A program made the position numbers and the translations under genes. Shown here one piece after another: positions 1 through 9,024 of a DNA stretch of 64,000 nt. The stretch comes from Jaapia argillacea MUCL 33604. Its lineage: Eukaryota; Basidiomycota; Agaricomycetes; Jaapiales; Jaapiaceae. Under the pieces are notes generated by a model. The model had not been told where the DNA came from. It saw only the letters and a list, made by a program, of their open reading frames with translations, and did no database searches. The DNA lies in assembly GCA_000697665.1 (NCBI GenBank), contig KL197731.1, positions 210,563-274,562 of the forward strand, in the 5' to 3' direction. Every line of letters begins with the position of its first letter. Positions within the stretch are counted from its first letter, which is position 1.

Positions 1-351
1 ACTTTTGTATCATATGATACATAGAACATTCCTTACTATTCCAGCCCATAGCATTAACGACTCTTCTGACTCAGTCATTGACTCTCTGCCAGTAGCATTA
101 AGATCTCGGTATGACGCCTTATGGTCCCACGGACTATTCTTAGGATAGTCATGTAGTATATAAGCTTGTACCATCTTAATGCAAACGCCAGTCTTGAGCT
201 GGTCTATTCCAAACCAGCCACTCTTGTGTGTCATCGGTCGACCTCATTACTCCTTGTCGCTACTCGCACTCCTCATCCAGCGCTGCTGCCAGTCACATCC
301 CTGGTTGTTGTTTGTTGCTGACACAGTCTCATGCCTCTTCACTTGATACCA

Positions 352-1023
352 CAACTTCTGTCAGTCAGACCACTGATGATGATAATCCGTTGAAGTTATT
401 CAACATCGTAGCGTCCCGCAATAGAGCTTTGACGCAGTTCTTGGAGAGCCCTTCCGGTCCTGACAATTCCAAACGTTGGACCTCCACTTGTATTGGTACG
501 TGTTGATGCTGCAACCGTTTCCCGACTCTTCCGACACTGAGGGTGAGTTCTCCAGTAAACGGTGTTGAACAAGGCAATGGTTCTGCGCAAAATAAACGAG
601 ATGCCAAGTACGCTGCAGCTCGACAAGCAATCCTGAATCTAGGGTGGGATCAGGTTCCGACACGCTCACCACCACCCATGTCGGGCACTGGAAGGAATCA
701 CCTCACTTTCATCAACGAAATTGCTGCGCAACAGGGGTTGCAGGTTGTTTTCCCACCTCCCGTGAATACAGGCCCCCCGAATGATCCACGTTGGGAAGTA
801 GTTTGCTTTGGTATGTCTCCATCTGTACAGATGGCTGTATCACTGAGACTGATCGTAAACGTGCCTTTACCTAGTCAACGGGGTAGAGAAAGGTCGTGGA
901 ACAGGCAAATCAAAGCAGAGCGCTAAGGACGAGGCTGCCAGGGAGGCTTGTCGTACTATGGGTTGGGCGAGTTGTAGGTATTCCCCATCTCTAGTCCCCT
1001 ATGTGTCTCATCAGAGCTTTTAG
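352..1023 (+). CDS. Copy A: dsRBM pair of the kinase-dsRBM family, 5'-truncated or partial
   Basis: Three open exons (about 352-495, 556-810, 875-1023) encode two dsRNA-binding motifs that closely match copies B and C. dsRBM1 runs from LFNIVASRNR to AILNLGW. dsRBM2 runs from FINEIAAQQG to the classic basic end GRGTGKSKQSAKDEAA and ends at GW. Both internal introns are phase 1 and fall at the same place as in the paralogues, and the middle exon is 255 nt in all three copies. No kinase domain lies upstream in the window. Similarity to copy B starts only in the Ser/Pro linker near 300, and the open frame around 228-352 has no ATG start. Either the gene is a decayed remnant or its first exons lie left of the window. 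The frame stays open over the whole dsRBM pair, so loss of function is not certain. Confidence 0.6.
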
Positions 1024-2158
1024 AATCGTGGCGAGAACATCCACCAATGTGTTCTATACATGGACTCCAGGGCATTTACGATTTGCGTCCGTATGGACAT
1101 TGTATCTTGTAACAGTAGTTCACAGAGGACGGGCCAAGCATATTCAAAAAGGGATAATCCGGGGTGGACATACGAGTGCAGCATCAGTATATTTGGTCAC
1201 GCCGGTGGAAGGTAAGGGCTTGGGAGTGGAATACCGACGGTGGGTTCGCCTAAACTGGAAATCACATCTCAGCTTAGTGTTCAATCGTTAGTCCGTTGCT
1301 CAAAGAAATCTCCTCAGGAAACCGCTGAATACCGAGCGTTTGAATCGCCGTTATAGTCATTCACATGTACCGCATATTTGTTGGCGCCCACGAGCCTGGA
1401 GGCGATCCTCCGAAAACCGTTCCACCTCGTCGTCCCATTCCAAACGCTTCAATATTCAGCTGTACTCACCGAAAGTCCAACAGGTCTGCTGTAGCTGCTC
1501 CTCCTATAGTACTTCAACCGCTCCTAGAACAGTATCTCAGGAAAGACCGAAACCGAAGTGCCAGTCGTGCGAGTACTTCGGTGAGTACTTCAAGTTCAAC
1601 CGCAAGAACAGCTTCTTCTTCGGTGCAGACAGGGATAGCGAGGAATCGCGTTGCCATGTCAAGAGGGAAACAACTGGCTTGCCGGATCAGAATTCAGATA
1701 TGGGACGATGAGATATGAATAAGAGAGGAATGAACTCACTATGTATTAATATAGTGTACGGAGGGCAAACCAGTGTGCGAGTACGAGTTCGAGAACCAAA
1801 TGACTGCTTTCAACTTCTAGATATCCTCTCAACCAAGCAGCCAGTGGAAGGAAGGGTAAATTTCCAGGTTCAAAGAAGAGGGTCTAAATCAAGTCGAAAT
1901 CATGGTTTGGACTTCGGTAACGCGGATGCAGGCCCACTCTCAGGCTGGTCCAAGGTTAGTCATTTGTCGATCCCGACCGGTAAGCGCTTACTTGATCAAC
2001 TTTCACTCCCATGATCCCCTCCGAAAAATGGCACGTGACCGCTACGAGTCCGACATGTCTTTTGATCAGTCTTGACGAAACCCCTCATGCACTGGTAAGG
2101 CCGTTCAATAAATTCCCAAAGCCGCATCCGCCTGGATCAAGCTCCCAAAACATCTACC
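1024..2158. other. Duplicated 3' flank of copy A, no recognisable gene
   Basis: Nearly all of this stretch up to about 2070 is similar to 7140-8160 behind copy B, for example the segment around 1380-1450 against 7570-7640 and 1690-1800 against 7850-7950. Reading frames are short and disrupted in both copies. A weak resemblance of 1001-1170 to a dsRBM (an IRAF..VAR helix followed by VVHRGRAK) could be a decayed third motif, but I cannot support it firmly. Confidence 0.5.
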
Positions 2159-3096
2159 ATGTCCACCGGGTACACTCTCCTGCTGCATACCCCCGACCGA
2201 CGGCTCTCGTCCCTGGCAATCCATTACCCCTCCCGATCCCAAGAGTGGCTTACCAGCTTCGAACTTTGGTTCCGAGAACCACCCAGCAGAGATCGAAAAC
2301 GTTAGGAGGAAAGAAGAGAGTTATTCACTGGACAGTCCTGGCTTCTAATTCCACAAGCGAGAAGCGAGGCATATGGCGTTCAATGATGATGCTGTCATTG
2401 CGAGGGAGTATTACCCGGAGAATATCGAGTTCATCAAGGAATATACTTGAGCCAACAAAGTTGTCATCTTTGATCGCAGTGAGTTTGTTTGTGTGCTATC
2501 AGATGGGGTTATTTGAACTGATAAATGTTATTCGCCTCTACAGCCATTCGTCGCCGTCGCCTTGGAGAGACAGATAATACCCCTCAGAAGCGGCAACCCG
2601 TTCCTCGAGTTCACGTTGACTAAACCAAAGCGTCTGCCACAGCTCGTGTCCATCGTCACCTTCCTGGGGATGAAGCACCATCCGTCGTGAAGCGCCGCTT
2701 CCAAATCATCAATCTCTGGCGTCCCATCAAAAACCCTGCAATCGACTAGCCTCTCGCATTCTACGACTACAGGACCGTCGACCCGAACAAGGATTTCGTC
2801 CCTACAACGCTCACGTATCCGAACTATGATGGGAGGCCGTGGCTGTATGGTTCAATCCGTCACGCCGGTGGAAGTATATCAAGGGTATGACTCCAGATGA
2901 GTTCGTTCTCATCAAATGGTAAGTGTTTTCTTGACGTTGGAAGAGCGAGAAGCTGATTGTTGTGGATAGTTTCGACTCCAAGGAAGGAGTGGCTGCTTTT
3001 GTACCACATACCGGATTCGAGGATCCTTCTACCCCTCCCGACGCTCCTCTTCGGGAGTCAATTGAACTTCGTACACTTGTATTTTACGACGAGTAA
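2159..3096 (+). pseudogene. Broken CmcJ/NvfI-like (asaB hydroxylase/desaturase family) oxidoreductase
   Basis: Conceptual translation gives an almost complete member of the fungal CmcJ/NvfI-like family, annotated elsewhere as asaB hydroxylase/desaturase or GA4 desaturase-like. Recognisable blocks in order are DGSRPWQSI, FGSENHPAEI, AREYYPENIEFIKEYT, IRRRRLGETD, VPRVHVD, KRRFQIINLWRPI, FYDYRTVDPNKDFVPT, RRWKYIKGMTPDEFVLIK and the end block DAPLRESIELRTLVFYDE. Two family-type introns are still visible, about 2482-2543 and 2921-2970. The frame carries stop codons (for example after DSPGF near 2345, after IKEYT near 2450, after VHVD near 2622 and after NPAID near 2748), plus frameshifts near 2175 and about 2850. 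It is a host-gene relic. It interrupts the spacing between kinase copies A and B, so it accounts for part of their greater separation compared with B and C. Confidence 0.75.
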
Positions 3097-4464
3097 TTCG
3101 CCAAGAGATTCGAATTTGACGCGTAGCACTTGTACTTCGATATCTTGAAGAGCCATATGATCCCCGTATTGGATGGTTGTAGTGTAACGATAAATGGAAT
3201 CAGTCCAGACAATAGCAATCAAGAAGTCACTTGTCACTTGTGTTAAAACCCACTCCAACCCTTCCCATCCCCTGTGCGCTTGATGAGCGTCCCGAATAAA
3301 ATGGGTACCGGTTGAGAGCTTTGCAACGCAACAAAACGTCGGGCTATCTTTTTGGTTAATGTTCCCCCGAGTTAGGCTATGTGGTTGCAGTTGGAGGAGG
3401 TTGGAGGGTGGTGAGGATCCCGGTAATAGCCGCTCGTTTGAACTTGAACTCCCATCCCCCGCCTCCGAATCACCGAGCAAGCTCCTGCCCGACAGTTTTC
3501 GTCGATGATTCCCCTTGGATCCTGCAACGAAGGATCGACCCCCCCCCCCCCCCGCCTGTCCCATGGCATGGGATCCAGCACTGAACCGCCGCAGACCTCT
3601 GCACGGCGTCGAGGTGATGAAGGCAAACGATGGATAGAAATACCGTCCTTTCTTCTGGTTGCTGGAAACTTGAAACAGGTGAGCTTGGCGACGCTGGCAT
3701 CAATTCAACGTCCGCGAGCACAAGTCCCGAATCGACGACGACTTTTCACCTCGAAAACATCTTGAAAACATCTTGCTTTTGCATCCCTCCTGGTTCTGTA
3801 CACCTTGTTGTATGTATGACTCGGAGAATCTCCCCACCTTTCTTTACAAATTGGTGTTCTCGCATTCCTGAAGACAGGACGCGATCATCCCTGGGTCAAG
3901 TACAATAATTCGAGCTCCCTGACCGCGCCTATCGGCGACCAGAGAGACCGAAGTAACAAGTACTAGTCTATTGGACAACATCGCAGGGAGGATATAGAGG
4001 TGAAAGGGGCACTGGTGGAAAAAGCATGAAAGTGGTCGCAGAACGCCTCACGGCAATAACTTGGTTCGTGTGCCACTGCAGCTAGAAAAGTACGGAAAAG
4101 GAACTCAGGCCAATTGGACGAAAAGACGAGTATCAGATTACTTACCTTCAGTAAGCACTGTGGTTTCTTTCATAAGGGTTTGGTTGATTTGGCCTTCACG
4201 CGACTAGTTGATGGTGGTGTTTGTCGGAAGATATGCCTGAACGGTCGGACCGCTTCAAGCAAATAAACCACACGTGAAGCCGTCGCTCTGCATTCTGATG
4301 GGGCGTGGGCAGGGTACGATCCTTATCGAACATGCATAATGGACCTGCACAGCTTCGTAACTTGGCGTCGTACCCTCAAATCGCCCAGGGAGACTCCTCG
4401 TCTGAACCGCTTTTCCTTAGCTTCCAACAACACAGAAACCGCGTGTTGAACATCACAACATACA
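3097..4464. other. Intergenic region with decayed duplicate of 8270-8900
   Basis: From about 3650 this stretch is similar to the region in front of copy C. The coding-like fragment at 3650-3955 corresponds to 8290-8540, and the promoter-side block around 4230-4320 corresponds to 8800-8890. A run of about 15 C residues lies at 3539-3553. I see no intact gene. Confidence 0.5.
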
Positions 4465-4574
4465 ATGCCTTTGCATGACGATGACGTACAGGGTAGGCGT
4501 ATCTTCACTCAGAATGGATTGGTCCCGCTGAGACTTGCATTGGTAGCCCTAGATTCCAGTATATTCATTCATTT

Positions 4575-7370
4575 ATGGATTCGAGGGTCCTTGTTGACAC
4601 CTTTTCTCTCTGTTCCTCAAAGGTATTCAAAGGTATGACCTCCAACCGCTTCGTCTTCGTTGGTATTGATTGGTTGTGTAGGTTGTGCGGTATATCTCTT
4701 CTGCTCACGAAATCCGATGAGGCTCGAAGCGTCATTGACAGCTTGGAGTCCACGACGGAGGCTTTGCACCACCTTCTCCTGTACCAGTCGGATGCTGAGG
4801 CTATTAACAAATTGCTCCCCAAATCTGAGGAAGGGTTCCAAGATGTTCTTGACTTCTTAGTCCGAGTGCGTCTTGCTGATGCAATGGATCAAGGCTCTGA
4901 TTAACGGCACATCTCAGGTTCAGCGAGATTGGATATGGAGTAAACTATTGAGCAAAAAGGAGCGGGCTCAGTGCCATCGGTTGCTTGTCGCTTTGTCGCA
5001 GATACGTGACCAAGTACCGCGATCCCTTCTGATCCAAGATGTCGTACCGACGACTACACATATCGGCGGAGGGGGATTTGGCGACGTCTTTGAAGGTTCA
5101 TACAAAAACGAAAAGGTCGCTGTCAAGGTTATCCGCCTTCACCTAGGGCCGGACATCAAGAAGGTGTGATCCCACTGTGCAGGTCAGTTCTGGCTCCTAC
5201 TGATGCGTATTCATAGTTCTTCATGCGCGAGGCCTTGATGTGGTTTGCACTGAACCATGAGCATGTTGTTCCATTGATTGGCATTGTCCCGAAGTATGAT
5301 GCGGGTCCGAGTCCACGCTCGGCTTTGGTATCCCCATTGTACCAGAATGGCAACTTACTCGACTACGTCAAAAAGAAACACCCGACCATCGACCATCTCG
5401 ATAGCCTGGTATGTGCTCCGCTCTACACTCATCCCACCCACTTCATTGAGATACCACGGATAGCTTGGTGACGTGGCTAGAGGTTTGGAATATGTCCATG
5501 AACGAGGAATCGTGCATGGCGATCTTCGAGCTGTACGTCCAGTTTTCCTTGTCGAGAAATGTAACTCCTTGTGTTAAGGGATGTGATCCATAAGGTTAAC
5601 GTTCTCGTCGACGACGCAAAACGAGCTCAGATCTCCGACTTCGGATTAGCGTACCTTTTTGAAATGACTCAAAGCACCAATGTTCGCGGCAATCTGTTGT
5701 GGATGGCCCCTGAACTGCATGCACCTTCTTCCTCTAAAGACGACAGGACTCCAGCTCAAGACGTCTATTCCTTTGGCATGGTTTGCATTGAGGCACGTCC
5801 CTCGCTGTCCCTCGCTTGGATACATCTACCATAGAGAGCACAAACTAACGGGCTCCCCTTAGGTGTACACGGGTAAAGCTCCTTATGGGAATCTTAATCA
5901 TGCAGCAGCATTAGCATGCATTCGAGATTTTATGTCTCCCCCCCGACCCGCGAATCCATCAGGGGAATGTTTGATGTCAGATCAGCTCTGGAATGTTGCC
6001 CAGATGTGCTGGAAGCCCAGTCCTAAAGATCGCCCCACTATACGGAAGGTTATTGAACTACTCCCTCGGTGCCACCCGCCTGCGCCTCTGGACGATACAT
6101 CTCCGTCGAGGTCTGCGACGTTGCGGCCTGCTGACGTTCAAAGCCAGGGTGGTCAACCCACTACCCTGGATGTTGGTTCCTCATCTCTTGGAATGTCTGC
6201 CGAGTTTTTGGCGGAAAGTCCCACGAACATGAAAACGCCCGTGTTACCCTCAAACCAAGTCTCACCACCCGCAGATCCCACCTTGCCACACACCCACAGT
6301 TCTTCGATTCCGTCGCCCTTGGAGGCAACAGATCAAAGTCCCGCTCAACCCGTCGACAACATGACGCCACCCATCCAAACGGAACTACCCTCGTCTCACC
6401 CATCCGGCTCAGACCCTCCACTAGTTCAGGAACCCTCCTCTCCTAGAAGCCAGGGACAGTGGTCACCCCAGCAGACCTCCCTCCCTCATACGTCTTCCAG
6501 CTATCCTCACGCCTCTTCATTTGGCCCCACAACTTCTGCTAGTCAGACCAGTGATAATGATAATCCGTTGGAATTATTCAACATCTTGGCGTCCCGTAAT
6601 AGAGCTGTGACGCAGTTCTCGGAGAGCTCTTCAGGTCCTGACAATTCCAAACGCTGGTCCTTCACTTGTATTGGTACGTGATGATGCTGCAACCGTTTCC
6701 CGACTCTTCCGACACTGAGGATGAGTTCCCCAGTAAACGGTGTTGAGCAAGGCAATGGCTGCGCGCACAATAAGCGAGAAGCCGAGTACGCTGCGGCTCG
6801 ACAAGCAATCCACAACCTGGGGTGGGATCAGGTTCAGACAAGCTCACCGCCACCCATGTCGGGCACTGGAAAAAATCACCTTGCTTTCTTCAACGAAATT
6901 GCCACACAACGGAGGTTGCAAGTCGTTTTCCCACCTCCCGTGAACACAGGCTCCCAGCATGTTCCACGTTGGGAAGTAGTATGCATTGGTATGTCCATCT
7001 GTACAGATGTCTGTATTACTGAGACTTATGGTAGATGTGCCTTTGCCTAGTCGACGGGGTAGAGAAGGGTCGTGGAACGGGCAAGTCAAAGCAGAGCGCT
7101 AAGGACGAGGCTGCCAGGGAGGCTTGTCGTAATATGGGTTGGACGAGTTGTAGGTATTCTCCATCTCTAGTCCCATATATGTCTGATCAGAGCTATCAGA
7201 ATCGCGGCGAGAATATCCATCAATGTATGTTTTGTATACATGGACTTCAGGGCATTTGCGTCCCTATGGGCATTGTATCCTGTACTAGTAGTTCACGGAG
7301 GACGGGGCAAGCATATTCAAAGAGGGATTATCTCTTGCTGGGCATACAAGTGCAGCAACAGCATATTTGA
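4575..7370 (+). CDS. Copy B: TKL-type protein kinase with C-terminal tandem dsRNA-binding motifs
   Basis: Eight exons (4575-4865, 4918-5163, 5217-5408, 5464-5532, 5595-5792, 5863-6673, 6734-6988, 7051-7370) give 793 aa. An N-terminal helical region is followed by a full kinase: glycine loop GGGGFGDV, lysine in VAVKVI, catalytic loop HGDLRAVN, DFG, APE and DVYSFGMVCIE. A Pro/Ser-rich linker of about 150 residues then leads to two dsRBMs; dsRBM2 has the canonical GTGKSKQSAKDEAA. Oddities: the homologue of copy C's first exon (4465-4492) opens into a stop at 4595-4597, so a start at ATG 4575, with the next intron retained, is my fallback. The intron at 5793 begins with GC instead of GT. The C-terminus continues about 75 residues past dsRBM2, where copy C stops. 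Kinase and dsRBM calls are secure; the ends are not. Confidence 0.75.
5793..5862 (+). other. GC-AG intron in copy B kinase
   Basis: The exon ends in the IEV block of kinase subdomain IX. It joins a donor reading GCACGT, where copy C has GTGCGT at the homologous position (10327). The acceptor TTAG lies at 5859-5862. Either this is a tolerated GC donor or a disabling mutation. Confidence 0.6.
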
Positions 7371-8269
7371 TCACATCGGTGGAAGGTAAAGGCTTGGGAA
7401 TGGACTACCGATGGCGATGGAAGTGGTTCGCTTAAGCTGGACGTCTCATCTCAACTTATGGTTCAATAGGTAGTCCGGTGCTCCAATAAACCTCCTCGGG
7501 TGACTGCTGAGTGCAGAGTGTTTGAATCGCCATTATAGTCATTTATATGTACGATATTTGTTGATGCCCTCGAGCCTCGAGGTGATCCTCCGAAAACCGT
7601 TCTACCTCGTCGTCCCGTTCCAAGCACATCAGTGTTCGGCTGTGCTCACCGGACGCCCAGTAGGTATTCTGTAGCTACTCCTCCCACGACTGTATCTCAG
7701 GGGCGACCAAGACCAAGCTGAGGTACCGGTCGTGTGAGGACATCGGTGAGGCCTTCAACAGCAAGAGCAGCTTCCTCTGCGGAGCAGATTGTGATAGAGA
7801 GGAATCGTGTTGTCATGGATGTCGAGAGAGAACAACGGGATTTCCAGATCAGATATGGGGACGATGAGATATAAATGTAAGAGGAGTGAACTCACCAGAC
7901 GTGATCGTGTGTGGAGGGCAAACCAGAGGGCAAACACGAGTTCAAGAGTCAAATGACAGCCATGGTTTTTTCACCAGACAACTGGTAGAAGGATGAGTAA
8001 CTTTCCGGGTTCAAGGGGCTCGAAATGATCGTTTAGTAATGCGGATCATGATGCAGGACCAGGATGGTCAAGTGTCGATCCCGACTTCACAAGCGCTCGC
8101 TTGTTCTTCACTCCCATGATCCCCTCCCGAAAACGGCACGCGACCAGGCGCGACCGCTACGAGTCCAACTTGATCCTTGAAGGGACGGCAATCTTGGTTA
8201 TGCATCACATTTGCTAGGGACAATCAACTTCTCCCATGATCGGTGCGTAGTACGAGCCCCGCAAGGCGA
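7371..8269. other. Duplicated 3' flank of copy B, no gene seen
   Basis: Matches 1024-2070 over most of its length. The frames are short and interrupted. It belongs to the tandem duplication unit and I do not recognise a product. Confidence 0.5.
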
Positions 8270-8284
8270 GAATCCCGACAGTCT

Positions 8285-8540
8285 TGTGGTCGCCGGCAAG
8301 CTGATACTGGTGAACTTGGCCCACCAATTCAACATCCCCGAGGAAAAGTCCGCCGTGATTTCGTGGGGTTGACAAAGATCCAGTCAATGTCGTGGCTTCG
8401 ACAAGACCTTGGTCTCGCATCTCGCCTAGTTCGACGACGGCGACCTCATTGGAGCCATCAGCAAAGTTTGCTCTTGGTGCTCTCACAATCTCGAGCTCCC
8501 TGACCGCATCTATCAGCGGCCAGAGAGACCGAAGTAACAA
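8285..8540 (+). pseudogene. Unidentified gene fragment in the duplication unit
   Basis: On the plus strand, protein-like stretches (GKLILVNLAHQFNIPEEKS, DDGDLIGAISKVCSWCSHN, then NLELPDRIYQRPERPK before a TAA) are separated by stops and a frame change. This is what a decayed C-terminal gene fragment looks like. A further-decayed copy lies at about 3650-3955. I do not recognise the family. A 162-aa open frame on the opposite strand (8214-8702) is probably a shadow of this fragment. Confidence 0.35.
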
Positions 8541-9024
8541 GCACATTATAATAACATCAGAGATATCGTGGTGAAGAAGGAATGCCAGTGGGGCTTGAAA
8601 GCGGCCCGGGTCGTAGACGCGCAAATAATCAACCTTGGTGTGTGCTTCACCTGAAAATACCGAAAAGGAAGTCAGCCGAGTCGGGCAACGCAGAAGATCC
8701 AATTTATACCTCGAGTGAGCACCATCGTTTTTTTCTGAGGACGAGGGTAATCTTTTCCCTTCTTGCAGATGGAAGAGGGTAGTTGCTTGTCTGGATGGTT
8801 CAGCTGTAGGACCGCTTCAAGCAAACATCAGCACATGTAACGCGTGTCGTTCTGTATTCTGATGGGGCGTGGCGATCGTGCCAAACTTGCACGAGGCATC
8901 CTTACAACTTCATAGCCTGGTATCCTTCCCTTAAATCGCTCAAGTCGACTCCTGATCGCCACTATCTCTGGACACTTGGCTCTCCTTCACCACCGGATTT
9001 ACTGTGTAAGGTTGGCGATAGAGA
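8541..9024. promoter_or_regulatory. 5' flank of copy C, shared with copy B
   Basis: The block around 8800-8890 matches 4235-4325 upstream of copy B, including a shared GACCGCTTCAAGCAAA and CATTCTGATGGGGCGTGG-like core. The two copies therefore probably inherited the same promoter. No individual transcription-factor site is claimed. Confidence 0.4.

Noticed and set aside
228-8160. Large direct repeats around kinase copies considered as a transposon or retroelement
   Set aside because: The repeats contain host kinase and flank sequence, with no terminal repeats, polymerase, integrase or transposase signal. A segmental tandem duplication explains them.
8214-8702. 162-codon open frame on the minus strand
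   Set aside because: The plus strand of the same DNA gives better protein-like stretches with stops, and the diverged duplicate at 3650-3955 does not keep the minus frame. It is likely a shadow of a decayed plus-strand fragment.
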